Assembly (NCBI RefSeq): GCF_003634095.1
Contig: NZ_RBIR01000001.1
Location: 1 to 64,000, forward strand
DNA length: 64,000 nt
Reading direction: 5' to 3'
Origin: Arthrobacter oryzae
Lineage (GTDB): Bacteria > Actinomycetota > Actinomycetes > Actinomycetales > Micrococcaceae
In this document: one piece after another, positions 41,755 through 50,959 of the stretch
How the letters are laid out: every line of letters begins with the position of its first letter
Numbering within the stretch: position 1 is the stretch's first letter
The notes under the pieces: generated by a model
Seen by the model: only the letters and a program-made list of their open reading frames with translations
Databases searched by the model: none
Told to the model about the DNA's origin: nothing
Translations under genes and position numbers: made by a program

Positions 41755-44310
41755 CTAGCCGACGTCGGCGCGCCGGGCCCGCAAGGCGCGTTCAACGCCG
41801 TCGCGGTTTTCCAGCATCATCCGGCGCAGCGCGGCGCTGTCCTCCGGCAGCGACGCAAGGAACTCATCCGTGCGGTCCACGGTGGCCTGCGTGGTCAGCT
41901 GGGCCGGGTAGAGCCCGACGACGATCTGCGAGGCCAGCGCGTGCGTGCGGTTGGCCACGATGCCGGGGACGGCCTCGAAGTACTTCTCGGCGTACGGTTC
42001 CAGCAGGGAGGTGTCCAGGACCCGGGTGAAGCCGGTTACCGCGGAGCCCTGCAGGGCGTTGGACAGATCGCCCTTGACCACAATGGATTCCCAGGCCGCG
42101 GCCTTGGCCTCCGGCGTGGGGATGGCCGCCTTCGCGAGGGCCGCCGCGTTCTGGCCGTTGGAGGTGTTGTCGTGCGCCAGTTCCTCGTCGATCCGCTCCT
42201 GAGCGGCGCGCCCGCCCGCCACCAGGGACGTGAGCAGCTCCCACCGCAGGTCCTGGTCAACGCTCAGGCCGTCGAGGATGCGCGAGCCGTCCAGCAGCCC
42301 GGACACCGTGTCCAGCTGCCCGGCGCTGCGGGCCAGCAGGGCGTAGGACTTCACGAACTGCAGCTGGGCGTCGGAGCCGGGGGCAACGGCCGAGGCGAGG
42401 TCCCAAAGCCGGTCGGCCGCGGCCACGGTGGTGGCTTCCTGGTGTTCCTCGGCCACGTAGAAGGTCAGCGTGGTGGCGAGCTGCCGGAGCTGGACCAGGA
42501 TGACGGAGGAATCGGATTCCTCGGCAATGTTGGCGAGGATCAGGTCCACGTAGCCGCGGGCCGGGGTTTCGCCGTCGCGCGCCGCGTCCCAGGCCGAGCC
42601 CCACACGAGGGTGCGGGGGAGGCTCTGGCTGAAGTCCTTCAGGTGGGCGGTGGCGGTGGCGAGGGACTTCGGATCCAAACGGACCTTGGCGTAGGCGAGG
42701 TCGTCGTCGTTGAGCAGGACCAGGTCCGGCGTTGCCAGCCCGGCCAGGGCCGGAACCTCGGTGCGCTCGCCGTCGACGTCGAGCTCCTCGCGGTGCACGC
42801 GCTCCAGCTTGCCGGCGCCGTTGAGGTTGTAGAACCCGATGGCCAGGCGGTGCGGGCGGAGCGTCGGCTCGCTCTCGATCGCCGACTGCACGATGGCGAA
42901 CGAGCCGATGGTGCCGTCGGCGTCCGCCGTGATTTCCGGCGTCAGGGTGTTGACGCCGGCGGTCTCCAGCCAGAGCTGCCCCCACTTTTCGAGGTCGCGG
43001 CCGCTGGCCTTCTCAAGCTCGGCCATGAGGTCGCTGAGCTCGGTGTTCTGCCAGGCGTGCTTGCTGAAGTACTCGCGGACGCCGGACATGAATTCTTCCG
43101 GGCCCACCCAGGCGACGAGCTGGCGCAGCACCGAGGCGCCCTTGGCGTAGGTGATGCCGTCGAAGTTGACCTCGACGTCCTGGAGGTCGTTGATCTCGGC
43201 GAAAATCGGGTGCGTGGTGGGCAGCTGGTCCTGCCGGTAGGCCCAGGATTTTTCCATGGAGGCGAACGTGGTCCAGGCATGGTCAAACCGGGTGTTCTCC
43301 ACGGCGGCCAGATGGGACATGTATTCGGCGAACGACTCGTTGAGCCAGAGGTCGTTCCACCAGCGCATCGTCACGAGGTCGCCGAACCACATGTGCGCGA
43401 GCTCGTGCAGGACCGTGATGGCGCGCCGTTCCACCTGGGCGTCGGTGACCTTGCCGCGGAAGACGTAGCCCTCCAGGATGGTCACGGCGCCGGCGTTCTC
43501 CATGGCGCCGGCGTTGAACTCCGGCACGAAGAGCTGGTCGTACTTCTCGAACGGGTACGGGCAGCCGAACTGGGCCTCGAAGAACTCGAAGCCCTGCCGG
43601 GTGAGTTCGAAGATGTTGTCCGCGTCGAGGTACTGCATGAGGGACTTGCGGGCGAAGATGCCCAGCGGGGTGACCTTGCCCTCGGCGGAGGTGACCTCGC
43701 TGCGGACCGACTGGTACGGGCCGGCGATCAGTGCCGTGACATAGGAGGAGAGCCGCGGCGTGGGCGTGAACTCCCAGACGGAGCGGGCGCCGCCGTCCAG
43801 GCCGGGGATGGTTTCCACCGGCGCCGGGGTGGGGGAGTTGGAGATGACGTCCCAGTGGGACGGGGCCGTGACGGTGAAAGTGAAGCTGGCCTTGAGGTCA
43901 GGCTGTTCGAACACGGCGAACATGCGCCGTGAATCGGGGACCTCGAACTGGGTGTAGAGGTACACCTCGTTGTCCACCGGATCGACGAAGCGGTGCAGGC
44001 CCTCTCCGGTGTTCATATAGGGCGCGTCGGCGACCACCAGCAGGTGGTTCTCGGCCTCCAGATCCGGGAGCTGGATCCGGACGCCGTCGGAAACCTCGGC
44101 CGGATCGAGGTCACGGCCGTTGAGGCTCACGCTGTGTACTGCGTGGGTTACTGCGTCGATGAAGGTCGAAGACCCCGGCTTCGCCCGGAACTTCACGGCG
44201 GTCGTGGACCCGAAGACTTTCTCGCCGCGCGTCAGGTCCAGGCTGACCTCGTAGGACTCGACGTCGATGTGGGTGGCGCGCTCGCGGGCTTCGGCGCGGG
44301 TGAGGTTCAT
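41755..44310 (-). CDS. pepN: Aminopeptidase N (M1 family)
   Basis: An 851-residue cytoplasmic zinc aminopeptidase. The exopeptidase motif GAMEN is in EFNAGAMENAGAVTI (about 263-267). The zinc site is HELAHMWFGDLVTMRWWNDLWLNESFAEY, with HExxH at about 298-302 and the distal Glu at about 321. The tail is the ERAP1-like helical domain ending DGVERALRARRADVG. Length is typical of actinobacterial PepN (about 850). ATG 44310 begins MNLTRAEARERATHIDVESYEV, the family start; the frame to 44385 is discounted. No partner genes are in the unit. Confidence 0.96.
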   Translation of the reverse strand: MNLTRAEARERATHIDVESYEVSLDLTRGEKVFGSTTAVKFRAKPGSSTFIDAVTHAVHSVSLNGRDLDPAEVSDGVRIQLPDLEAENHLLVVADAPYMNTGEGLHRFVDPVDNEVYLYTQFEVPDSRRMFAVFEQPDLKASFTFTVTAPSHWDVISNSPTPAPVETIPGLDGGARSVWEFTPTPRLSSYVTALIAGPYQSVRSEVTSAEGKVTPLGIFARKSLMQYLDADNIFELTRQGFEFFEAQFGCPYPFEKYDQLFVPEFNAGAMENAGAVTILEGYVFRGKVTDAQVERRAITVLHELAHMWFGDLVTMRWWNDLWLNESFAEYMSHLAAVENTRFDHAWTTFASMEKSWAYRQDQLPTTHPIFAEINDLQDVEVNFDGITYAKGASVLRQLVAWVGPEEFMSGVREYFSKHAWQNTELSDLMAELEKASGRDLEKWGQLWLETAGVNTLTPEITADADGTIGSFAIVQSAIESEPTLRPHRLAIGFYNLNGAGKLERVHREELDVDGERTEVPALAGLATPDLVLLNDDDLAYAKVRLDPKSLATATAHLKDFSQSLPRTLVWGSAWDAARDGETPARGYVDLILANIAEESDSSVILVQLRQLATTLTFYVAEEHQEATTVAAADRLWDLASAVAPGSDAQLQFVKSYALLARSAGQLDTVSGLLDGSRILDGLSVDQDLRWELLTSLVAGGRAAQERIDEELAHDNTSNGQNAAALAKAAIPTPEAKAAAWESIVVKGDLSNALQGSAVTGFTRVLDTSLLEPYAEKYFEAVPGIVANRTHALASQIVVGLYPAQLTTQATVDRTDEFLASLPEDSAALRRMMLENRDGVERALRARRADVG

Positions 44311-44615
44311 ACCGGGCAAAGGGGCCTCCAGAAGAAGTTGGATACTGCCGGACGGCCGCAGCCGCCGGCGATACTGTGAAATCATTCTTTCACGACACCG
44401 GCCGGTGGCAAGGTAGTCCGATCACAAAGTCTTTCCCGGGCGCTTCGCGGAAGTCCGCCGGCACCCTCTCCATCGATTTGCCGCAGAGGGCCGCTACGCC
44501 ACACTCCTTAGCGGCCATTCGCGTCAAGTGGGTGCGCCGGGCGGCGGGCATCGACCTCCTGACCTGCGCACACGTCCCCGGATCTCTCCAGTCCCGGCCG
44601 GGGTAGCGTTGGAGC
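44311..44615. other. 305-bp divergent intergenic region between pepN and the DUF1648 gene
   Basis: It contains the two divergent promoters. A 76-codon frame on the plus strand (44376-44606) lacks a ribosome binding site and any recognised similarity, and is not called. No operator or repeat was seen. Confidence 0.45.
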
Positions 44616-45617
44616 ATGGGAAAATTCCGGGACTCAGTCGATGTCAGGGCGCTGCGCTTTGCTATCGGATTCCCGCTGCTGCTGGCTGTCGGATTCGTCG
44701 TGTGTGCCCTGCTGGTGCGCCCGGAACTGCCCGAGCCGCTGGCCGTCCGCTGGACCGACTCCGGCGCCGCCGACTTCGCGCCGTTCGCTGCGGTCACGGG
44801 TGCCGGTGCCTCGCTGATCATTGTGGTGGGATGGGCCGTGCTGTTCCAAGCCGTGCCGCTGTCCCGCCCCGCAATGATGCGCCGCATCATGATGGGCGCC
44901 GGGTTGTCCATGAGCCTTTTCATCACAACCGTCCTCGCCGCGGTGCTCGTGGGCCAACTGGGGCTGGCGGATGCGCGCGAATCCCACGTGGATGCCTCTG
45001 TCCTGGCACTCGGCAGCGGCGCGGCCGTCGGCCTGGGCGTCGTCATGGGCTTCGTGTTCAAGGCCGACGAACGCTGGTCCGTCGATGACGACGTGGCCGT
45101 GCGGCAGGCCCTCGAGCGCGAGCGGGACCCGGAGCTGGCCCGGGACACCGTCAGCCTCTGGGTCCACGCCCGCAGTTCAATCTTTGTCATGCTCGGCATT
45201 GCGACGGTCCTGCCCGCCGCCCTCCTCACCATTGCCGTGCCCTGGCTGGCGGCGCTCCTGGTAGCTGTGGCGCTGGTGGCCGCGGCGTTCCTGTTTGCGC
45301 GGATCCGAGTTGACCGCAGCGGCCTGCGGGTCTTCGCTGCCGGAATCATCCGGGTGATGGACGTGCCGGCCGCGGCCATCGACGCCGCCACGCCCAAGGA
45401 CGTCCGGGCGGCGGATTACGGCGGGTGGGGCTACCGGATCCACGGCAACACCACCGCCCTGCTGGTCAGCAGCGGACCCGCGGTGGTCATCGACCGCGCG
45501 GACGGACGCCGGCTGGCAGTCAGCGGGGGAACCGCAGTCTCGGCCGACAACCTTTCCCAGACCCTGTCCCGGGTCGCCGACAGGGCCCGGCACGGCGGCG
45601 GGCCACCCGCCCCGTAA
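44616..45617 (+). CDS. DUF1648 domain-containing membrane protein
   Basis: A 333-residue integral membrane protein. The N-terminal DUF1648 region (LPEPLAVRWTDSGAADFA, about 37-54) is followed by hydrophobic segments at about 18-35, 60-80, 90-112, 127-147 and 190-228. The C-terminal soluble part (ADYGGWGYRIHGNTTALLVSSGPAVVIDRADGRRLAVSGGTAVS) resembles a PH-like or bacterial YdeH-type beta domain and may face the cytosol. Function unknown; Bacillus relatives include SdpI-like immunity proteins, but no toxin gene is adjacent here. The ATG at 44616 has TTGGAGC upstream. The stop lies inside a 13-bp repeat array. Confidence 0.85.
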   Translation: MGKFRDSVDVRALRFAIGFPLLLAVGFVVCALLVRPELPEPLAVRWTDSGAADFAPFAAVTGAGASLIIVVGWAVLFQAVPLSRPAMMRRIMMGAGLSMSLFITTVLAAVLVGQLGLADARESHVDASVLALGSGAAVGLGVVMGFVFKADERWSVDDDVAVRQALERERDPELARDTVSLWVHARSSIFVMLGIATVLPAALLTIAVPWLAALLVAVALVAAAFLFARIRVDRSGLRVFAAGIIRVMDVPAAAIDAATPKDVRAADYGGWGYRIHGNTTALLVSSGPAVVIDRADGRRLAVSGGTAVSADNLSQTLSRVADRARHGGGPPAP

Positions 45618-45718
45618 CACGGGCATGTAACTCGGGCATGTAACTCGGGCATGTGACAGGGCCCCCGTAACTCGGGCATGTAACAGGCCCCGGTAACTCG
45701 GGCATGTAACACGAGCGC
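45614..45718. repeat. Tandem 13-bp repeat array with alternating variants
   Basis: Eight units start at 45614, 45627, 45640, 45653, 45667, 45680, 45693 and 45706 with a 13-bp period (one is 14). The consensus is GTAACTCGGGCAT, exact at 45627, 45640, 45667 and 45693, with variants such as GTAACAGGCCCCG between them. The first unit contains the TAA stop of the DUF1648 gene. A minisatellite-like array without spacers. Confidence 0.95.
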
Positions 45719-45843
45719 ACAGGGGCGATCCGGGCCCGCGGGGCACCGTCCCGGAAGGCCCGGCCTAGTAGGCTTGGACCAGCCCCCAACCGCCCCCAAC
45801 CGCCCCCGGCCGCCGTCTGGCGCCGCAACTGAACGGAATCGCC

Positions 45844-46335
45844 GTGACCCTTTCTGACTTCCCGCGCGTGCACATTGCCACCGACCACGCCGGAATGGAG
45901 CTCAGCGCCCACCTCGTCAACTACCTCAGCGCCAAGGGCTACGAGGTTGTGGACCACGGACCGAAGGTCTACGACGCGCTCGATGACTACCCGTCGTTCT
46001 GCATCAACGCCGCACTCGCAGTCGTCGCGGACCAGCAGGCCGGAACCCGCGCACTGGGCATCGTGCTCGGCGGCTCCGGCAACGGCGAACAGATTGCCGC
46101 CAACAAGGTCAGGGGTGTGCGCGCCGCCCTGGCCTGGAACCTGTCCACGGCCCGGCTCGCCCGCGAACACAACGACGCCAACGTGGTAGCCGTCGGCGGC
46201 CGCCAGCACAGCGTGGACGAGGCGACCGCTATTATCGAAGCCTTCCTGACCGAGCCGTTCAGCCAGGACGAACGCCACGTCCGGCGGATCGGCAAGATCG
46301 CCACCTACGAGCGCACCGGCGAAGTTGTGCAGTAG
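45844..46335 (+). CDS. rpiB: Ribose-5-phosphate isomerase B
   Basis: A 163-residue RpiB/LacA fold enzyme that interconverts ribose 5-phosphate and ribulose 5-phosphate, downstream of Gnd in the pentose phosphate pathway. It opens VHIATDHAGMELSAHLVNYL. GIVLGGSGNGEQIAANKVRGVRAALAW (about 75-100) supplies the anion hole and, as in M. tuberculosis RpiB, a Glu rather than a Cys as the probable base. DANVVAVGGRQHSVDEA and RHVRRIGKIATYE complete it. GTG 45844 is used. Its TAG stop overlaps the GTG of the glycosylase gene by one base. Confidence 0.94.
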   Translation: MTLSDFPRVHIATDHAGMELSAHLVNYLSAKGYEVVDHGPKVYDALDDYPSFCINAALAVVADQQAGTRALGIVLGGSGNGEQIAANKVRGVRAALAWNLSTARLAREHNDANVVAVGGRQHSVDEATAIIEAFLTEPFSQDERHVRRIGKIATYERTGEVVQ

Positions 46336-47306
46336 TGCCGGAGGGGCACTCCGTCCACCGGCTGGCGCGCCAGTTCGATGACGTATTCACGGGGGAGCGG
46401 CTGAGCGTCGCGAGCCCGCAGGGGCGGTTCGCGCCTGGTGCGGCCCTGTTGGACGGCCACGTCATGACCGCCGCGGCCGCCCACGGGAAGCACCTCTTCC
46501 TCGAGTTCGACCACGGACTGGTCCTGCACGTGCACCTGGGCCTATACGGCGCCTGGAATTTCGGCGGGGATGCCACCTTCCGCGGAGCGTCCAGCATCGG
46601 CGCGCCCCGGAAGGTGGGGGAGCGGGAGGTTTATGACGTCGCCGCCGAACCTGCCGCGCCCACCCCCGGAGCGTCGGCTGCGGCCTCCCCTGCTTACGCG
46701 GGGCCGCCGGAACCGGTGGGGGCCGTCCGCGTCCGGCTGGTGGGCACTCACGGCTGGGCGGATCTGCGCGGCGCCACCACGTGCGCGGCCATCACCGTCG
46801 CTGAAGCGGCGGCCGTCCTCGCCCGCCTGGGCCCGGACCCGCTGCGCAACCTTCCCGGCGACCGCGACGCCTTCGCGGCCACCCTGGCGGGCAAACGCAC
46901 GGCCGTGGCGTCCCTGCTCATGGACCAGAAGGTGATTGCCGGCGTCGGGAACGTCTACCGCGCCGAACTGTTGTTCAGGCAGCGGCTGAACCCCTGGCTG
47001 CCCGGGAATGCACTATCGCCGGACGCGGCGCGCCGGCTCTGGGACGACACCGCGGCCATGATGTCCCACGGCGTCCGGGACGGCCGGATTATTACGACGC
47101 CGCCGCAGTATTGGGACGCAACGTCGCGGGGCAGGCCCGGCCGCGGCGAGCCGGGCGGCACTGCAGAAAAACTCCCCGAGCCGGCGGAGGCTCACTTCGT
47201 TTACCGCAGACACGGCCTCGGCTGCCGGGACTGCGGCACTGCAGTTGCGCTCACGGAACTCGGGGCGCGGAAACTGTACTGGTGCCCGCAGTGCCAGCAG
47301 GCCTGA
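46335..47306 (+). CDS. Fpg/Nei family DNA glycosylase
   Basis: A 323-residue base-excision glycosylase/AP lyase. The N-terminal Pro and Glu (MPEGHSVHRLARQFDD) form the catalytic pair. The helix-two-turn-helix region is LLMDQKVIAGVGNVYRAELLFRQRLNPW (about 194-221). A Cys4 zinc finger closes the protein: CRDCGTAVAL and WCPQCQ. A 30-residue Ala/Pro-rich insert lies near residue 105-130. Overall it matches the actinobacterial Nei2 group (oxidised pyrimidines) more than MutM, but this is not certain. It is translationally coupled to rpiB (TAGTG overlap). Confidence 0.92.
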   Translation: MPEGHSVHRLARQFDDVFTGERLSVASPQGRFAPGAALLDGHVMTAAAAHGKHLFLEFDHGLVLHVHLGLYGAWNFGGDATFRGASSIGAPRKVGEREVYDVAAEPAAPTPGASAAASPAYAGPPEPVGAVRVRLVGTHGWADLRGATTCAAITVAEAAAVLARLGPDPLRNLPGDRDAFAATLAGKRTAVASLLMDQKVIAGVGNVYRAELLFRQRLNPWLPGNALSPDAARRLWDDTAAMMSHGVRDGRIITTPPQYWDATSRGRPGRGEPGGTAEKLPEPAEAHFVYRRHGLGCRDCGTAVALTELGARKLYWCPQCQQA

Positions 47307-47462
47307 TCCCGAATAGCTGCCCCGGGTCGGCGCCGGCTGCTCCGTGACGGCCCTTTTGAACCGCCAGAAGGGCAGTGGCGGAGCAGCCGATGAGGGGTGC
47401 GGGGACGTGACAGTGGGTTTCTTGGGGGGCGTAGCGCACGCCGACAAGGTGACGGGGAACGA

Positions 47463-47490
47463 AAAAAGCCCCTTAGGTGAGGGGCTTTTC
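47463..47490 (-). terminator. Terminator after tRNA-Gly
   Basis: AAAAGCCCCT and AGGGGCTTTT form a 10-bp hairpin with a six-base loop, 23 bases downstream of the tRNA on the minus strand. It has A/T runs on both sides and may also act on the plus strand. Confidence 0.85.
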
Positions 47491-47512
47491 TGTTGGTGCC
47501 TTGCGGCTGTCC

Positions 47513-47586
47513 TGGAGGGGACGACGGGAATCGAACCCGCATCATCAGTTTGGAAGACTGAGGCTTTACCACTAAGCTACGTCCCC
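47513..47586 (-). tRNA. tRNA-Gly (TCC anticodon)
   Basis: On the minus strand, acceptor GGGGACG pairs with CGTCCCC, anticodon stem TCAGT/ACTGA encloses CTTCCAA (anticodon TCC) and the T-arm is GCGGGTTCGATTCCCG-type. The CCA end is encoded (47513-47515), preceded by a T discriminator. Confidence 0.96.
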
Positions 47587-47717
47587 GGGGGCGATGCTGG
47601 ATTCCAGCAAAACTTCCGGTCGGCTGTTCAAGCCGGATACCACTAAACCTAATGCAGGGCCCCGGTGTCAAATGTGCAAATCGGCGCAGTATGACCGTAG
47701 ACTGTTCTGTGCACTTA

Positions 47718-47792
47718 CGGGGTGTAGCTCAGCTTGGCTAGAGCGCCTGCTTTGGGAGCAGGAAGTCGCAGGTTCAAATCCTGTCACCCCGA
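47718..47792 (+). tRNA. tRNA-Pro (TGG anticodon)
   Basis: Acceptor CGGGGTG pairs with CACCCCG, the D-arm is GCTCAGCTTGGCTAGAGC, the anticodon stem CCTGC/GCAGG encloses TTTGGGA (TGG), and the T-arm is GCAGGTTCAAATCCTGTC. CCA is not encoded. It lies 68 bases before the tig start and may share its transcript. Confidence 0.96.
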
Positions 47793-47859
47793 CTCTGCAA
47801 GGACTGCCAGCACGTGGCAATGCAGAACCCCATCCCCCCACACCAGGAGTACTTAGACT

Positions 47860-49242
47860 GTGAAGAGCGCTGTCGAGAACCTCACCCCCACGCGGGTCAA
47901 GCTCAATGTTGAGGTCCCTTTTGAGGAATTGAAGCCCAGCATCGCAGAGGCATACAAGACTGTTGCTTCGCAGATCCAGGTCCCCGGTTTCCGCAAGGGC
48001 AAGGTCCCCTCCAAGCTCATTGACCAGCGCGTCGGCCGCGGCTACGTCCTGGAGACGGCCATCAACGAAGGCCTCAACGGCTGGTACCAGGCTGCCGTGC
48101 AGGAAACCGGTATCCGCCCGCTGAGCCGTCCCGAGGTTGAGATCACCGAGGTTCCGGACCCGTCCGCCACCGACGGCGAGCTCAAGTTCCACGCCGAGGT
48201 TGACATCCGCCCCGAAATCGAGCTGCCCGACTACGCCGGGATCAAGGTTGAAGTTGCTGCCGCCGAGTCCTCGGACGCCGACGTCGACAAGGCCCTGGAC
48301 GAGCTCCGCGGCCGCTTCGGCACCTTGAAGTCCGTGGACCGCCCGGCCGCCGACGGCGACTTCCTCACCATCGACATCGCTGCCTCGATCGACGGCGCCG
48401 AAGTTGATTCCGCGGCAGGACTGTCCTACCAGGTCGGCGCCGGCACCATGCTCGAAGGCCTCGACGAGGCCGTCACCGGCCTGAGTGCCGACGAGGACGC
48501 CATCTTCGACACCACCTTGGTGGGTGGCGACCACGCCGGCGAGTCCGCCCAGGTCAAGGTCACCGTCAAGGCCGTCAAGGAGCGCGAGCTCCCCGTCGCC
48601 GACGACGACTTCGCCCAGCTCGCCAGCGAGTTCGACACCCTGGCCGAGCTCCGTGAGGACCTCGCCAAGCAGGCCGCCGAGTCCAAGGTTGTCGAGCAGG
48701 GCGTCGAGGCCCGCGACAAGGTCCTGGACAAGCTCGTTGAGCTCGTCGCGGTCCCCGTCCCGGAATCGATCGTCGAAGAGCAGCTGGAACAGCACTTCAG
48801 CGCCGAGAACGCCCACGGTGACGGCGAGCACGACACTGAGGAGCACCGCGCCGAGGTCAAGGCCAACACCGAGCGCGCCTTCCAGAACGAGATCATCCTT
48901 GACGCGATCGCCGAGAAGGAAGAAGTCAACGTCAGCCAGAACGAGCTGATTGACTACATCGTCACCACCGCCGGCCAGTACGGCATGGACCCGAACCAGT
49001 TCGCCCAGATCATCGATCAGAGCGGCCAGGTCCCCATGATGGTTTCCGAGGTCCGCCGCCGCAAGGCACTGGCCGTTGTCTTGGGCCAGGCCGAGGTTAC
49101 CGACTCCGAGGGCAACAAGGTTGACCTGAGCGATTTCGTCCGCCCCGGCGACGAGGCCGCCCCGGCCGCCGAGTCGGCTGACGAAGCAGCAGACGCTGCC
49201 GAGGCCACGCCGAGCGATGACCCCGCAGCAGTGAAGTTCTAG
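47860..49242 (+). CDS. tig: Trigger factor
   Basis: A 460-residue ribosome-associated chaperone with peptidyl-prolyl isomerase activity. The ribosome-binding domain carries the signature region [19 protein letters not shown] (about 45-63; GFRxGKxP). The FKBP-like PPIase domain is about 160-245, and the C-terminal helical arms run to about 430, followed by an acidic Ala/Glu tail. GTG 47860 follows AGGAG (47845-47849). In Actinobacteria tig is normally followed by clpP1-clpP2-clpX, as here. A strong terminator separates it from clpP1. Confidence 0.97.
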   Translation: MKSAVENLTPTRVKLNVEVPFEELKPSIAEAYKTVASQIQVPGFRKGKVPSKLIDQRVGRGYVLETAINEGLNGWYQAAVQETGIRPLSRPEVEITEVPDPSATDGELKFHAEVDIRPEIELPDYAGIKVEVAAAESSDADVDKALDELRGRFGTLKSVDRPAADGDFLTIDIAASIDGAEVDSAAGLSYQVGAGTMLEGLDEAVTGLSADEDAIFDTTLVGGDHAGESAQVKVTVKAVKERELPVADDDFAQLASEFDTLAELREDLAKQAAESKVVEQGVEARDKVLDKLVELVAVPVPESIVEEQLEQHFSAENAHGDGEHDTEEHRAEVKANTERAFQNEIILDAIAEKEEVNVSQNELIDYIVTTAGQYGMDPNQFAQIIDQSGQVPMMVSEVRRRKALAVVLGQAEVTDSEGNKVDLSDFVRPGDEAAPAAESADEAADAAEATPSDDPAAVKF

Positions 49243-49265
49243 CAGTCCCTGGGACTTAGAACAGT

Positions 49266-49302
49266 CGGCCCCCGGATCACGGATCCGGGGGCCGTCTGTT
49301 TT
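49266..49302 (+). terminator. Intrinsic terminator after tig
   Basis: CGGCCCCCGGATC (49266-49278) pairs exactly with 49282-49294, three-base loop, followed by TCTGTTTT. Confidence 0.93.
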
Positions 49303-49464
49303 AAGCCCGCCCGGGATTAAACCCCCCGCGCATCGGACGTGCGCCGTCAGCGAACAGCCCGGCGCCAGCGAACAAAGCGGCCGTGAAAACGGTTAGTGTC
49401 GCTGTAGGAAAGTTCAGTGATGTCGTCCAGTGACGTCACCGTCGCCAGCGAGAGGTAAGTACAT

Positions 49465-50130
49465 ATGTCACAGCAAGCAGGGGCGCCCCGGATGGCCACG
49501 GTCGATCCGGCAGCCCAGGATAACTACATTTACAACCGCCTGCTGAAAGAGCGCATCATCTGGCTCGGCTCCGAGGTCCGCGACGAGAACGCCAACGCGA
49601 TTTGCTCGCAGCTGCTGCTGCTTTCGGCCGAGAACCCTGAGAAGGACATCTACCTCTACATCAACTCTCCCGGCGGCTCCGTGACCGCCGGCATGGCCAT
49701 CTATGACACCATGCAGTTCATCCCGAACGATGTTGTCACCGTGGCAACCGGCTTGGCCGCGTCCATGGGCCAGTTCCTGCTCTCCTCCGGGACCAAGGGC
49801 AAGCGCTACGCCACCCCCAACGCCCGCATCCTCATGCACCAGCCCTCCGGCGGCATCGGCGGCACGGCGTCGGACATCAAGATCCAGGCCGAGCTGATCC
49901 TGCACATGAAGAAGGTCATGGCCGAGTTGACCGCTGACCAGACCGGCCAGTCCGTGGACACTATCCTCAAGGACAACGACCGCGACAAGTGGTTCACGGC
50001 CCCGGAAGCCCTGGAATACGGCTTCTTCGACAAAATCGCCGCGCACGCAGGATCCGTGGCCGGCGGCGGCGGAACCAACGCCAACGGCTCCGGCAACGGC
50101 GGCGGCGCTGCGACCGCCACCGAGAACTGA
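49465..50130 (+). CDS. clpP1: ATP-dependent Clp protease proteolytic subunit 1
   Basis: A 221-residue serine protease subunit. The catalytic triad is visible: Ser100 in GLAASMGQ, His125 in LMHQPSGG and Asp near 172-174 in DNDRDKWF. The handle helix [22 protein letters not shown] follows. The C-terminal 25 residues are a Gly/Asn-rich tail ([15 protein letters not shown]), longer than in most ClpP. In Actinobacteria ClpP1 and ClpP2 form a mixed tetradecamer of two rings, docked by ClpX or ClpC. It is followed by clpP2 after 38 bases. Confidence 0.96.
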   Translation: MSQQAGAPRMATVDPAAQDNYIYNRLLKERIIWLGSEVRDENANAICSQLLLLSAENPEKDIYLYINSPGGSVTAGMAIYDTMQFIPNDVVTVATGLAASMGQFLLSSGTKGKRYATPNARILMHQPSGGIGGTASDIKIQAELILHMKKVMAELTADQTGQSVDTILKDNDRDKWFTAPEALEYGFFDKIAAHAGSVAGGGGTNANGSGNGGGAATATEN

Positions 50131-50168
50131 CCGGCACGTAGACAGCAATGAATTCAGGAGCAATGAAC

Positions 50169-50828
50169 ATGAACTACAACTTCGGTTCGACTGCCGGCAA
50201 CCTGCCGACCAGCCGCTACGTGCTGCCCCAGTTCGAAGAGCGCACCCCCTACGGCTTCAAGCGCCAGGACCCGTACACCAAGCTGTTCGAGGACCGCATC
50301 ATCTTCCTCGGCGTCCAGGTTGACGACGCCTCGGCGGACGACGTGATGGCCCAGCTGCTGGTGCTCGAGTCCACCGACCCGGACCGCGACATCACGCTCT
50401 ACATCAACTCCCCGGGCGGGTCCTTCACCGCCATGACCGCGATCTACGACACCATGACGTACATCCGGCCGGAGATCCAGACCGTCTGCCTCGGCCAGGC
50501 GGCCAGCGCGGCAGCCGTGCTGCTCGCGGCCGGTACGCCGGGCAAGCGCCTCGCGCTGCCGAACGCCCGCGTGCTGATCCACCAGCCCTCACTGTCCGGC
50601 GGACAGGGCGGGCAGGCCTCAGACCTGGAGATCCAGGCCGCCGAGGTGATGCGCATGCGCTCCTGGCTCGAGGACACGCTGGCCAAGCACTCCGGCCGGA
50701 CGCCGGAGCAGGTCAACAATGACATCGAGCGGGACAAGATCCTCACGGCCGCCGAGGCCATGCAGTACGGTCTCATCGACCAGGTCCTGGATTCCCGCAA
50801 GATCAAGCCCCAGGCAATCGCGCGCTAA
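50169..50828 (+). CDS. clpP2: ATP-dependent Clp protease proteolytic subunit 2
   Basis: A 219-residue partner of ClpP1. The triad is Ser113 in [12 protein letters not shown], His138 in [11 protein letters not shown] and Asp in [22 protein letters not shown]. The N-terminus ([30 protein letters not shown]) is the usual longer ClpP2 leader. ATG 50169 is chosen because AGGAG (50156-50160) lies eight bases upstream; ATGs at 50148 and 50163 are in frame but poorly spaced. A 13-bp terminator follows the gene before clpX. Confidence 0.95.
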   Translation: MNYNFGSTAGNLPTSRYVLPQFEERTPYGFKRQDPYTKLFEDRIIFLGVQVDDASADDVMAQLLVLESTDPDRDITLYINSPGGSFTAMTAIYDTMTYIRPEIQTVCLGQAASAAAVLLAAGTPGKRLALPNARVLIHQPSLSGGQGGQASDLEIQAAEVMRMRSWLEDTLAKHSGRTPEQVNNDIERDKILTAAEAMQYGLIDQVLDSRKIKPQAIAR

Positions 50829-50840
50829 TCAGCAATTCCC

Positions 50841-50885
50841 GACGCCGGTGCGGTGCTTTTACTTGGCCGCACCGGCGTCCGCTTT
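50841..50885 (+). terminator. Terminator between clpP2 and clpX
   Basis: GACGCCGGTGCGG (50841-50853) pairs exactly with 50867-50879, followed by CGCTTT. It implies that clpX has its own promoter in the 80 bases that follow. Confidence 0.82.
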
Positions 50886-50959
50886 CCACCCAACAGGCTC
50901 ATTGTGACCTAGAGTGGAACATGTCACTGCCAGCAGCAAGCTACTAAAGGGGTTCACAC

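Noticed and set aside
41638..43932. A 764-codon plus-strand frame.
   Set aside because: Antisense to pepN, where GAMEN and HExxH motifs prove the real strand.
44376..44606. A 76-codon plus-strand frame before the DUF1648 gene.
   Set aside because: No ribosome binding site, no family resemblance and mixed codon use; treated as promoter region.
47344..47646. A 100-codon plus-strand frame.
   Set aside because: It reads through the terminator and the antisense of tRNA-Gly, so it cannot be a real gene.
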